Assembly (NCBI RefSeq): GCF_900129385.1
Contig: NZ_FQVO01000016.1
Location: forward strand, 18,518-82,517
DNA from: Chryseobacterium takakiae
Lineage (GTDB): Bacteria; Bacteroidota; Bacteroidia; Flavobacteriales; Weeksellaceae
Reading direction: 5' to 3'
DNA: 64,000 nucleotides
Notes under the pieces: generated by a model
The model's input: only the letters and a program-made list of their open reading frames with translations
Told to the model about the DNA's origin: nothing
The model's database searches: none
Shown here: positions 56,751-64,000 of the stretch, piece by piece
Layout of the letters: each line of letters opens with the position of its first letter
How positions within the stretch are numbered: position 1 is the first letter of the stretch
Made by a program: the position numbers and the translations under genes

Positions 56751-56783
56751 AACTTTGTCAAAGTTCGGAACTTTGACAAAGTT
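56751..56783. repeat. Nested palindrome of AACTTTG units
   Basis: AACTTTGTCAAAGTT (56751-56765), CGG, AACTTTGACAAAGTT (56769-56783) are perfect inverted arms, and each arm is itself a near palindrome, so AACTTTG/CAAAGTT occurs four times in 33 bp. It looks like a dispersed intergenic repeat of flavobacterial genomes and lies between the divergent pyrC and flippase genes. Confidence 0.65.
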
Positions 56784-56847
56784 TTCCAAAATTAAGGTTT
56801 ATCCGCGAATTTTTACCCCGCCAACAACAAATCAATTTCTAAATATT

Positions 56848-56855
56848 TACATTTG
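56848..56855 (+). promoter_or_regulatory. -7 box of the flippase gene
   Basis: TACATTTG fits TAnnTTTG and lies 17 bp before the TTG start codon at 56873. No clear -33 TTG is visible at the expected distance. Confidence 0.5.
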
Positions 56856-56872
56856 CATAAAAATTTCAGATT

Positions 56873-58291
56873 TTGAAGAAGCTTCTCAACGAAACGATTA
56901 TCTATGGAATCGGGGCCATTATGCCGAGGATCATTGTCGTACTGCTGAATTATCTCTTTATTAAAAATATTGACAACAGCGCTTTTGCCATTTTCACCAA
57001 TCTTTATGCGTTGATTTCATTTGTTAATATTGTTTTATCCTTCGGTTTTGAAACCGCATACTTCAGATTTTCATCAGATAAAAATAACGAACAAAAGGTT
57101 TTCAATACATCATTCTGGTTTTTAACAGGCTTATCAACCGGGTTTTTGATATTGGTACTGCTGTTCAACCAGCCTATTGCGAATGTTTTCGGGTATTCGG
57201 AAACACCGGAATTCATCAGATGGTTTGCCTGGATTGCATTCTTTGATAATATTCTTGTAATTCCGCTCGCGTGGTTCAGGTTTCACAACAGGCCGATAAA
57301 ATATACGGCCGTAAGAGTCATTCAGGCCGTTTTCCAGAGTGCTTTTGCGATTGCTTTATTTCTTTATATTCCACAGGAATTCAGTTTGAAATTAGGTTTA
57401 AAAGAAAAAGTTTCTTACCCTTTTTACAGTAATCTGGCAGCCAGCTTTTTGGGTGTAGTATTGGTTTTACCGGTTATCCTGAAGGTGAAGCTGCAGTTTT
57501 CAAAGGAGCTGTTCTTTCAGATGCTCAAATATTCGTGGCCAATCATGATTGCCGGATTGGCTTTTATGGTGAATGAAAACTTTGATAAGTTCATCCAGAA
57601 ATTCATTATTGATGACGGAGATGCAGGAGCCTACGGAGGATGTTATAAAATGGCCGTTTTGATGACGCTATTCGTTACGGCATACCGAATGGGAATTGAA
57701 CCTTTTTTCTTCAAACAGATGAACAATGAAAACGCTAAAAAGACATACGCCAAAGTAACCGAATATTTCTCGTTTTTTGCTTCTGTAGTGGCTCTGGGAA
57801 TTATTGCCAATGTTTCATGGCTTAAGCTTTTACTCGTTCCTAACAGTTCTTACTGGATTGCCTTGGATATTATTCCAATTATCGTCATCGCAAATCTTTT
57901 TTTCGGAATCTATTACAATCTTTCTACGTGGTACAAAGTAACTGACAGAACGAGAGTAGGAACCTATATTTCCTGGATAGGAGCCATTATAACGATTGCC
58001 TTAAATCTTTTTTTACTAAGGCAATATGGCTTCATGGTTTCAGCATGGATCACACTGGCCGCTTACTTTACCATGATGGTCTTATCTTATTTTTTAGGGC
58101 AGAAATACTATCCTATTCCGTACCGAATGAAAAAAATTTCTTTTTTCGTAATCCTTTTGGCAGTTTTCAGCTATATTATTGTAGAATTTTTTGATTACAA
58201 CCTCTGGATCGGAAATGTATTTTTCCTAGCTTATGCAGGAATTTTGATCTACTCTGAAAAGGATATGCTTCTCTCAAGGATCAAAAAGTAA
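56873..58291 (+). CDS. Polysaccharide/lipid flippase (MATE-like oligosaccharidyl-lipid exporter)
   Basis: This 472-residue protein starts at TTG (MKKLLNETIIYGIGAIMPRI) and has about 12-14 membrane helices along its whole length. IIYGIGAIMPRIIVVLLNYL at the N-terminus and SWPIMIAGLAFMVNENFDKF in the middle match Wzx/MurJ-like flippases, which turn lipid-linked sugars across the inner membrane. The following gene makes nucleotide sugars, which supports an envelope polysaccharide role. A start further downstream would cut into helix 1. Confidence 0.88.
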   Translation: MKKLLNETIIYGIGAIMPRIIVVLLNYLFIKNIDNSAFAIFTNLYALISFVNIVLSFGFETAYFRFSSDKNNEQKVFNTSFWFLTGLSTGFLILVLLFNQPIANVFGYSETPEFIRWFAWIAFFDNILVIPLAWFRFHNRPIKYTAVRVIQAVFQSAFAIALFLYIPQEFSLKLGLKEKVSYPFYSNLAASFLGVVLVLPVILKVKLQFSKELFFQMLKYSWPIMIAGLAFMVNENFDKFIQKFIIDDGDAGAYGGCYKMAVLMTLFVTAYRMGIEPFFFKQMNNENAKKTYAKVTEYFSFFASVVALGIIANVSWLKLLLVPNSSYWIALDIIPIIVIANLFFGIYYNLSTWYKVTDRTRVGTYISWIGAIITIALNLFLLRQYGFMVSAWITLAAYFTMMVLSYFLGQKYYPIPYRMKKISFFVILLAVFSYIIVEFFDYNLWIGNVFFLAYAGILIYSEKDMLLSRIKK

Positions 58292-58428
58292 TTTGGTCTT
58301 TAATTTGCTGCGTATGGTTTCTGTTTTACATAATCTTTAAAACTCAGAAATTCTATCACAAACAAATGTTTTATTGTTATCTTTATAAAAATTAAATAAC
58401 CTAATAAAAAAACATACTAATATAATTT

Positions 58429-59445
58429 ATGAAAATTATCGTTCCTATGGCTGGACGTGGTTCCAGATTACGCCCACATACCCTTACCGTTCCGAAGCCT
58501 TTGATTCCGATTGCCGGAAAACCTATTGTCCAAAGGCTGGTAGAAGATATCGCCAAAGTTGCAGGGGAAGAAATTGAAGAAGTAGCTTTCATCATCGGAG
58601 ACTTTGGTCCTGAAATTGAAAAATCTCTTCTTCAGATTGCTGAAAAACTGGGTGCAAAAGGAAGCATTTATTACCAAAATGACCCTCTTGGTACGGCTCA
58701 TGCCATTAAATGCGCAGAACAATCAATGAGCGGAGATGTGGTAATCGCATTTGCCGACACACTTTTCCGTGCAGATTTTATCTTAGATAAAAACTCGGAT
58801 GGTGTAATCTGGGTAAAAAGCGTGGAAGACCCTTCTGCTTTCGGGGTTGTAAAACTGGACAACTACGGATTTATTACAGATTTTGTTGAAAAGCCGCAGA
58901 CTTTTGTTTCAGACCTGGCCATTATCGGGATTTACTATTTCAACAGTGCCGAAAAATTGATGGATGAGATTAATTACCTGATGGATAATGACATCAAAAA
59001 CGGCGGAGAATACCAGTTGACTACTGCTCTGGAAAACCTTCGTGCAAAAGGAGCGAAATTTACCTTAGGTAAAGTAAACGACTGGATGGATTGCGGAAAT
59101 AAAAATGCTACCGTAGAAACCAACAGCAAAATCCTTGCTTACGAAAAGGAAGCAATGGCACAATATCCGGCTTCGGCGCAAATCGAAAATTCACTGATTA
59201 TTCCGCCATGCTTTATCGGTGAAAATGTAAAAATCTCCAACTCAAAAGTGGGTCCCGGAGTTTCATTAGGAAACAATACAGTCGTTGTTAATTCTAATAT
59301 TGAGAATTCCCTGATTCAGGAAAATACGCAGATTAATCACGGAAACCTGTCAAATTCTATGATTGGGAATTCTGCACAGTATTTCGGGGTATCAAGAGAA
59401 ATTTCTTTAGGAGATTATTCCGTCCTTGATTTCTTATCGAAATAA
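58429..59445 (+). CDS. Sugar-1-phosphate nucleotidyltransferase with left-handed helix C-terminus
   Basis: This 338-residue protein has the signature PMAGRGSRLRPHTLTVPKPL of the nucleotidyltransferase fold, then PIAGKPIVQRL and IAFADTLF, which hold catalytic Asp/Lys. The last 80 residues (NSLIIPPCFIGENVKISNSK and repeats of N/S/I hexapeptides) form a short left-handed beta helix. It joins a sugar phosphate to NTP, in the manner of RmlA/GlmU-like enzymes, but the sugar cannot be named. The preceding 137 bp hold only AT-rich sequence; no regulatory site was recognised there. Confidence 0.88.
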   Translation: MKIIVPMAGRGSRLRPHTLTVPKPLIPIAGKPIVQRLVEDIAKVAGEEIEEVAFIIGDFGPEIEKSLLQIAEKLGAKGSIYYQNDPLGTAHAIKCAEQSMSGDVVIAFADTLFRADFILDKNSDGVIWVKSVEDPSAFGVVKLDNYGFITDFVEKPQTFVSDLAIIGIYYFNSAEKLMDEINYLMDNDIKNGGEYQLTTALENLRAKGAKFTLGKVNDWMDCGNKNATVETNSKILAYEKEAMAQYPASAQIENSLIIPPCFIGENVKISNSKVGPGVSLGNNTVVVNSNIENSLIQENTQINHGNLSNSMIGNSAQYFGVSREISLGDYSVLDFLSK

Positions 59446-59486
59446 TCAATCAAAATAAATAATTCAACGGAAATAAGTATCTTCAG

Positions 59487-59510
59487 ACCACACAAAATGT
59501 TTTGTGTGGT
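59487..59510 (+). terminator. Terminator after the nucleotidyltransferase
   Basis: ACCACACAAAA (59487-59497), TG, TTTTGTGTGGT (59500-59510) are perfect 11-bp arms with a 2-nt loop, followed by a weak T-tail (TTGG). Confidence 0.6.
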
Positions 59511-59558
59511 TTGGCGTTAATATTGCAACGTAATTTTTATAAATTGAAAGGTAAATAC

Positions 59559-60407
59559 ATGAAAAACTGGATCATTCTACTCTTATTGGTTTTTGCCGTA
59601 ACATCCTGTAAAACGAGAAATGCAGGCAGAAAAAACAATAAAAATATAAAAACCGACAGCACGTTTGTACTGGAAACTGACCAAAATCCGAAAGATGCGA
59701 ATGAACCCATCAGAAATAAACTTCCTTTTTTCGAACATGTAATTCCTCCGCCACAGTTTGAGCAGATTAAAATCAGCAGTAAGGTAAATGTAGAAACCGG
59801 AAGTTTTATCCCAACCCTTGATGCTACAATATATATTGAAAAGGACAAAAAGGTATGGATGAATCTTCAGGCGTTTATCATTACTGTAGCCCGGGGAATC
59901 GCTACTCCGGAAGGAATAAAGGGACAGGATAAAACAAGCAAAACGTATATTGACTCCGATTTCGATTATCTTAATAACCTTCTCAATGTTAATTTCATTG
60001 ACTACAAATCTTTAGAAAAAATTCTACTGGGGCGAACTTTCGTTAAAATTAATGACTCGCAGTTTACCCTTACCCAAAATTCCCAGGGATTTAAAATGGC
60101 ATCCAACGTAAATCAGAAAATAGAGACCGAAGGAAGAACAAGAGAATATAAAATTGTCCTTGATTACGATACCAATTATGATCTCTTGAACGTTAATCTT
60201 AAAGACGTTTTATCTCCTGATGAACTTAATGTTTCCTACAGTAATTGGGAAGAAATTAATGGAATCAGATTGCCTAAAAGTGTTAAAATAATTATAAAAG
60301 GCTCAAAAAACAGTCAGATTTTACTGGAAAATACGAAATTTGACTTTTCGAGGATGGATACACCTTATTCTGTACCATCCAGTTATAAGAAAATTGAGAT
60401 TAAATGA
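59559..60407 (+). CDS. DUF4292 lipoprotein
   Basis: The ATG at 59559 (MKNWIILLLLVFAVTSCKTR) gives 282 residues and a clear lipoprotein signal; the reading frame is open further upstream but lacks a signal there. The mature protein is beta-rich (IKISSKVNVETGSFIPTLDA ... KSVKIIIKGSKNSQILLENT), in the manner of LolA/LolB-like lipoprotein carriers. DUF4292 is regularly paired with EnvC-like genes in Bacteroidota, and its 3' end overlaps the EnvC start by 4 nt (ATGA). A role at the outer membrane is likely. Confidence 0.85.
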   Translation: MKNWIILLLLVFAVTSCKTRNAGRKNNKNIKTDSTFVLETDQNPKDANEPIRNKLPFFEHVIPPPQFEQIKISSKVNVETGSFIPTLDATIYIEKDKKVWMNLQAFIITVARGIATPEGIKGQDKTSKTYIDSDFDYLNNLLNVNFIDYKSLEKILLGRTFVKINDSQFTLTQNSQGFKMASNVNQKIETEGRTREYKIVLDYDTNYDLLNVNLKDVLSPDELNVSYSNWEEINGIRLPKSVKIIIKGSKNSQILLENTKFDFSRMDTPYSVPSSYKKIEIK

Positions 60408-61969
60408 TTAGAAAATTTAGCTTTTTAATAGGTATTTTACTGTTCGCACTGCACTATGGACAAAGTGGTAAAAAAGAACAGTTGCAAAAACAAAATGCTG
60501 AACTTAAAAAACAAATTGCTCAGATAAATACAGATTTAGCAAAAACAAGAAATGAATCGAAACTTTCTATAGCTTATCTTGAAAATGTCAATAAAAAATT
60601 GATGTTGAGAGAAAAGGTTTATAACAATACTCAGAAAGAAAAAAGATTTATTGAAGATGAAATTTACCTTCGTCAGCTTGAAATTAACCGCCAAAACAGA
60701 GAGCTTAAAATCCTAAGGGAAAATTATGCAAAAGTTCTGGTAAATGCTTATAAAAATAAAGGAGTCCAAAATAAAGTAACTTTTATCCTTTCTGCTAAAA
60801 ACCTTGGTGAAGCAATAAGAAGGGTTCAATATTTAAAACAATATTCTGATTATCAAGACAAAAAAGCTGCTGAAATCACCAACGCTGCAGCTAAAATCAA
60901 AAAATCTATTGCCCAGAAACAGAATTCTGTAAAAGAAAAAGCTAATCTTCTGGTCAATCAGCAGAAAGATTTAACAACCATTAATGCAGAAAGAGCTCAA
61001 AAAGAACAGCTGGTAGCAGAATTTAAGAAAAACGAATCCAAACTTACCTCAGAGCTCAGACAAAAGCAGGCGCAATCCAAAGCACTGGAAGGACAGATCA
61101 GATCAATTATCGCTGAGGAGATAAGAATTGCCAAAGCTGAAGAAGAGGCAAGAAAAAAAGCCGAAGCTGAAAAAATCCGCCTTGCCAAAATTGCTGCCGA
61201 AAGAGAAAAAGCCAGAATTGAAGCTGAAAATAAAGCCCGTGCAGAAGCTCTTGAAAAAGAAAGACGGGCAGCAGAAGCTGAAGCAAGAAAAGCATCTGAA
61301 CTTGCTGCAAAAAGAGCAGAAGAAGAAAGAAAACGAAATGAAGATGCTGCGAGATCAGAAGCTACGGCAAGAGATGAAGCCAGAAAAATAGCTGCTAAAA
61401 AAGCGTCCGATGAAGCAGCTGCAAAAGCAAAAGAAGCTTCCGATAAACTGGCTGCGGCAAGAGCCGCAGAAGCAGCCCTGGCAAAAAAGAAAGAGGATGA
61501 TAAAAAAGCTGCGGAAACAAAAGCAATGACCAATTATGGTGTAACAACTGTTGCAGGAAGCAATTTTGCAGATAATAGAGGAAGATTAGGCTATCCGGCT
61601 GATAAAATAGGACAGATTACCCACCGATTCGGAAGACACCCTCACCCGGTATTTAAAAATATTGACGAAGAAAACAACGGTATTAAAATTTCGGTACCTT
61701 CCGGAACACGGGCAAAATCAGTATTTCCAGGAACTGTTTCTTCAGTATTGGCAAATAGTGACGGAACAAAAACCGTTATCCTGAAGCACGGGAATTATTT
61801 TACCATCTATTCCAATCTGGGAAGTGTGAGCGTTTCCAAAGGTCAGCAGGTTTCTGCAGGAACTCCGGTAGGAGTAATAGGCCAGGATTTTGACGGAACA
61901 TATACCCTTGATTTTCAGGTATGGAACGGAAGCACACCTGTTGATCCTTTAGGTTGGGTTTCTTATTAA
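60404..61969 (+). CDS. EnvC-like murein hydrolase activator with degenerate LytM domain
   Basis: This 521-residue protein has a signal peptide, then a long coiled coil from residue 25 to about 375, of which 240-375 is an Ala/Glu/Lys-rich run. The C-terminal LytM (M23) domain follows (THRFGRHPHPVFKNIDEENN onward). The catalytic pattern is degraded: the HxGxD site reads NNGIKIS and HLHFE reads TLDFQ. As for EnvC in Escherichia coli, loss of the zinc ligands suits an amidase activator rather than a peptidase. It acts in cell separation in the periplasm. Translation is coupled to DUF4292. Confidence 0.88.
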   Translation: MIRKFSFLIGILLFALHYGQSGKKEQLQKQNAELKKQIAQINTDLAKTRNESKLSIAYLENVNKKLMLREKVYNNTQKEKRFIEDEIYLRQLEINRQNRELKILRENYAKVLVNAYKNKGVQNKVTFILSAKNLGEAIRRVQYLKQYSDYQDKKAAEITNAAAKIKKSIAQKQNSVKEKANLLVNQQKDLTTINAERAQKEQLVAEFKKNESKLTSELRQKQAQSKALEGQIRSIIAEEIRIAKAEEEARKKAEAEKIRLAKIAAEREKARIEAENKARAEALEKERRAAEAEARKASELAAKRAEEERKRNEDAARSEATARDEARKIAAKKASDEAAAKAKEASDKLAAARAAEAALAKKKEDDKKAAETKAMTNYGVTTVAGSNFADNRGRLGYPADKIGQITHRFGRHPHPVFKNIDEENNGIKISVPSGTRAKSVFPGTVSSVLANSDGTKTVILKHGNYFTIYSNLGSVSVSKGQQVSAGTPVGVIGQDFDGTYTLDFQVWNGSTPVDPLGWVSY

Positions 61970-61976
61970 AAAAGAT

Positions 61977-61984
61977 TAACTTTG
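61977..61984 (+). promoter_or_regulatory. -7 box of tatA
   Basis: TAACTTTG matches TAnnTTTG and lies 14 bp before the tatA ATG at 61999, immediately after the EnvC-like gene. Confidence 0.5.
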
Positions 61985-61998
61985 TAAAAAATTTAGCA

Positions 61999-62205
61999 AT
62001 GAATACATTAACAATATTGTCATTATCTTGGCAACACATCCTGATCGTAGCCATCATTCTTCTGTTACTTTTCGGAGGTAAAAAAATCCCTGAATTAATG
62101 AGAGGAGTTGGTTCCGGCATTAAAGAGTTTAAAGATGCGGTGAAGGAAGAAGATAAGCCTGGTTCTGAAAACAAAACCACAAACAATAATTCTTCCAGCA
62201 ACTAA
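61999..62205 (+). CDS. tatA: Twin-arginine translocase subunit TatA/E
   Basis: From ATG 61999 the product is 68 residues: one N-terminal helix (WQHILIVAIILLLLFGGKKI), the conserved FGGKKIPELMRGVGSGIKEF amphipathic helix and a hydrophilic Asn/Ser/Thr-rich tail. This is the TatA/E pore component that exports folded proteins. Longer reading frames begin inside the upstream gene and are not needed. It is 14 nt from the DUF4254 gene, so the two are likely cotranscribed. Confidence 0.92.
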   Translation: MNTLTILSLSWQHILIVAIILLLLFGGKKIPELMRGVGSGIKEFKDAVKEEDKPGSENKTTNNNSSSN

Positions 62206-62219
62206 AAATTCTATAATCA

Positions 62220-62834
62220 ATGAATTTTACAGAGACCGCATGGAAAGTCTTCAACAAATCTATTGAAGATTATCACGTGTATGATGACGTTAATACTCTA
62301 ATTAATAATCCGTTCGAAAAAGACACTTTGGAACGAATTTTGTATGCAAAAAACTGGATTGATACCGTTCAATGGCATTTGGAAGATATAATTAGAGATG
62401 AAAATATTGATCCGGCTGAAGCGCTTCAACTTAAAAGAGCGATAGATGCATCCAATCAGAAAAGAACTGATCTGGTAGAATTTATAGACAGCTGGTTTCT
62501 TAAAAAATATGAAAGTGTAATTCCTAAACCTGAAGCAAAGATCAATACTGAAACTATCGCATGGGCGGTAGACAGATTGTCAATTCTCGCACTTAAGGTT
62601 TATCATATGTCGTTAGAGGCAAACAGAGATTCGGCTTCCGAAGAACACAGAGCCAATTGCCAGGCAAAATTAGATGTTCTTCTTACACAGCATGAAGATC
62701 TTTCAACTTCTATTAATCAGTTGCTTACTGATATTGAGAACGGTGACGTTAAGATAAAAGTGTACAAACAAATGAAAATGTACAATGATGAAAGTCTTAA
62801 CCCAGTCCTGTATCAAAAGGGGCAACAAAAATGA
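62220..62834 (+). CDS. DUF4254 protein
   Basis: This 204-residue helical, soluble protein (FTETAWKVFNKSIEDYHVYD ... AKNWIDTVQWHLEDIIRDEN) belongs to DUF4254, a Bacteroidota family of unknown function that is found near envelope and sugar-modification genes. There is no signal peptide or catalytic motif that I can see. Its stop overlaps the start of the next lipoprotein gene (ATGA), so the pair is coupled. Confidence 0.82.
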   Translation: MNFTETAWKVFNKSIEDYHVYDDVNTLINNPFEKDTLERILYAKNWIDTVQWHLEDIIRDENIDPAEALQLKRAIDASNQKRTDLVEFIDSWFLKKYESVIPKPEAKINTETIAWAVDRLSILALKVYHMSLEANRDSASEEHRANCQAKLDVLLTQHEDLSTSINQLLTDIENGDVKIKVYKQMKMYNDESLNPVLYQKGQQK

Positions 62835-63286
62835 AACGATTACTTTTTTTTGGGGTATTACTAATTATAACATCTTGTGCAACGGAAAAACAAAATTTTT
62901 CTCCGTTGTCTACTGGCTTTTATAGCGAAACCAAAGGATCAGATTCTGACAAAGGAACTAAAAACAGCATTGATATTAATGTAAAAAGTAACGTAAATGC
63001 TTCCGAAATTTCAAACCTGATCACTACTTTTCCCAAATTTAAAAATACAGCTTTAAACAACGAAATCATTACTTTGAAGTACAGCCTGCAAAACTATCTT
63101 TATGCGATAGATGCAGATAATCTGAGCGGGAAAAATAAAGCTTTAAAAGACTTTGAAAAATCTTATAAAAAAGTTCAGAAACTTAGAACAACTCTTAACA
63201 AGGATGATAATGAAATCCTGAACCGGTATCTCGTAAGGTTAAAAACTAATGTTTCTGCAATCGAAGATTATATTAAAGCAAATTAA
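62831..63286 (+). CDS. Small lipoprotein, unknown function
   Basis: This 151-residue protein has a lipoprotein signal (LLFFGVLLIITSCATE, lipid Cys16). The mature part is helical and polar (IDINVKSNVNASEISNLITT, then KALKDFEKSYKKVQKLRTTL) with no recognised domain. It overlaps the DUF4254 gene and lies 17 nt before ribA. It is probably an envelope protein conserved only in close relatives. Confidence 0.7.
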   Translation: MKRLLFFGVLLIITSCATEKQNFSPLSTGFYSETKGSDSDKGTKNSIDINVKSNVNASEISNLITTFPKFKNTALNNEIITLKYSLQNYLYAIDADNLSGKNKALKDFEKSYKKVQKLRTTLNKDDNEILNRYLVRLKTNVSAIEDYIKAN

Positions 63287-63303
63287 ATTAACTAAGGGTA
63301 TCA

Positions 63304-63900
63304 ATGATTAAAATTCAGGCGGAGTCCAATGTTCCTACGGAATACGGTACTTTCCGAATGATTGCTTTATCCGAAAACGAGAATGACTGGATGCCTCACA
63401 TGGCTATCATAGCAGAGAAAACAGATTTTTCAAAACCTGTAAATGTGCGTTTCCATTCAGAATGTATTACCGGAGAAGTTTTCCATTCAAAAAAATGCGA
63501 ATGTGGGCAGCAGTTGGATGCAGCCATGAAATATATCCATGAAAATGGAGGAGTTATTATCTACCTTCGCCAGGAAGGCAGAAATATCGGAATTATTAAT
63601 AAATTAAAAGCATATTCTTTACAGGAAAAAGGGTTTGATACTGTAGAAGCGAATCTGAAGCTGGGGCTTCCCGCAGACGACAGAAACTTTGGAGTTGCTA
63701 TTGAAATTCTTAATTTACTGGATATAAAAGACATTAATCTTCTTACCAATAATCCTGAAAAGGTAAAATATGTAGAAGAAAGCAATATTCATCTTAGCTC
63801 AAGGATTCCGTTACAAATTCCCGCCAATGAGATCAGCAGAGCATATCTCCAGACAAAAAAAGATTATTTTGGTCATTTGTTAGATGACAATGATAAATAA
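63304..63900 (+). CDS. ribA: GTP cyclohydrolase II
   Basis: This 198-residue stand-alone RibA has the zinc-binding cysteines in HSECITGEVFHSKKCECGQQ and the catalytic region IIYLRQEGRNIGIINKLKAY, then LLTNNPEKV. It opens GTP to the first pyrimidine intermediate of riboflavin synthesis. Many bacteria fuse it to RibB; here it is separate and of the usual monofunctional length. It ends 7 bp before a terminator and closes the tatA-DUF4254-lipoprotein-ribA run. Confidence 0.93.
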   Translation: MIKIQAESNVPTEYGTFRMIALSENENDWMPHMAIIAEKTDFSKPVNVRFHSECITGEVFHSKKCECGQQLDAAMKYIHENGGVIIYLRQEGRNIGIINKLKAYSLQEKGFDTVEANLKLGLPADDRNFGVAIEILNLLDIKDINLLTNNPEKVKYVEESNIHLSSRIPLQIPANEISRAYLQTKKDYFGHLLDDNDK

Positions 63901-63907
63901 AAGCAAA

Positions 63908-63936
63908 GAAGCCGTCTCATTTCACGAGTCGGCTTC
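63908..63936 (+). terminator. Terminator of ribA
   Basis: GAAGCCG (63908-63914) pairs with CGGCTTC (63930-63936), and the stem extends through CTC/GAG. It is followed by ATTTTTT. The hairpin at 53073-53092 is similar, a probable genome-wide terminator type. The last 60 bases of the window hold nothing else recognisable. Confidence 0.8.
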
Positions 63937-64000
63937 ATTTTTTGATATTATTGTTATTCAAATTATTTTGGAAATTTTCTTTGCGATCATTGAAAATGGC

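Noticed and set aside
60997..61533. Leftward 178-codon frame rich in Ala/Ser/Phe
   Set aside because: It is the antisense of the Ala/Glu/Lys coiled-coil region of the EnvC-like gene, where low-complexity codons suppress stops.

Overview
The window is the larger part of an integrative and conjugative element (ICE) of the Bacteroidota Tra family, followed by about 11 kb of host chromosome. The host looks like a Weeksellaceae flavobacterium of the Chryseobacterium/Elizabethkingia kind. The reasons are the AT-rich chromosomal genes, the run pyrC - flippase - nucleotidyltransferase - DUF4292 - EnvC - TatA - DUF4254 - ribA, TAnnTTTG-type -7 boxes, and the lack of Shine-Dalgarno sequences. The genus is an inference.

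ICE layout, left to right. 1-7.2 kb: leftward transfer genes traG (cut by the window edge), traF, traE, then traD, a DUF3408 gene and the ParA-like traA. A three-gene defence-like cassette lies between traD and traE (1.7-5.2 kb): an XRE regulator, a catalytically dead prokaryotic Argonaute and a two-helix membrane protein. A terminator stands on each side of it. 7.2-8.0 kb: a degenerate 24-bp repeat tract and a long inverted repeat that is the best oriT candidate. 8.0-11.8 kb: rightward mobA, mobB (relaxase) and mobC (coupling ATPase). 11.9-23.2 kb: metal cargo with an ArsR-MerTP-GDCCVxC set lacking merA, and a Fur / CzcA-TolC fusion / CzcB / P1B-ATPase set for Zn/Cd/Co. 23.3-37.7 kb: a copper island (HMA-AraC regulator, CopA, CopZ, DUF3347 proteins, CopB-type ATPase, DUF305, multicopper oxidase) flanked by two near-identical rteC genes in direct orientation. 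37.7-43.6 kb: a giant methylase-helicase and DUF1896. 43.8-46.4 kb: an arsenic operon (ArsR, DUF6428, ArsC-like, ACR3). 46.5-52.7 kb: ORF6N-PLD protein, topoisomerase III, DUF3945, two HTH proteins and a third rteC. The element appears to end near 52.9 kb; no integrase is in the window.

A shared regulatory element (core GCCAAACACTGCC in the coding direction, often repeated at 20 bp) lies upstream of six core ICE transcription units (traE, the tra leader/traA, mobC, the helicase operon, the DUF3945-topB operon, the HTH operon). I did not find it before any metal or Argonaute cargo gene. A separate 39-bp repeated site lies just upstream of copA and just upstream of copZ, next to the HMA-AraC regulator gene. 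The picture is a conjugation core under one control circuit, with cargo in several slots under its own promoters and terminators.

Chromosome, 53.2-64 kb: AraC and HxlR regulators, an azoreductase, dihydroorotase, a polysaccharide flippase, a sugar nucleotidyltransferase, a DUF4292 lipoprotein with an EnvC-like protein, TatA, DUF4254, a small lipoprotein and GTP cyclohydrolase II.
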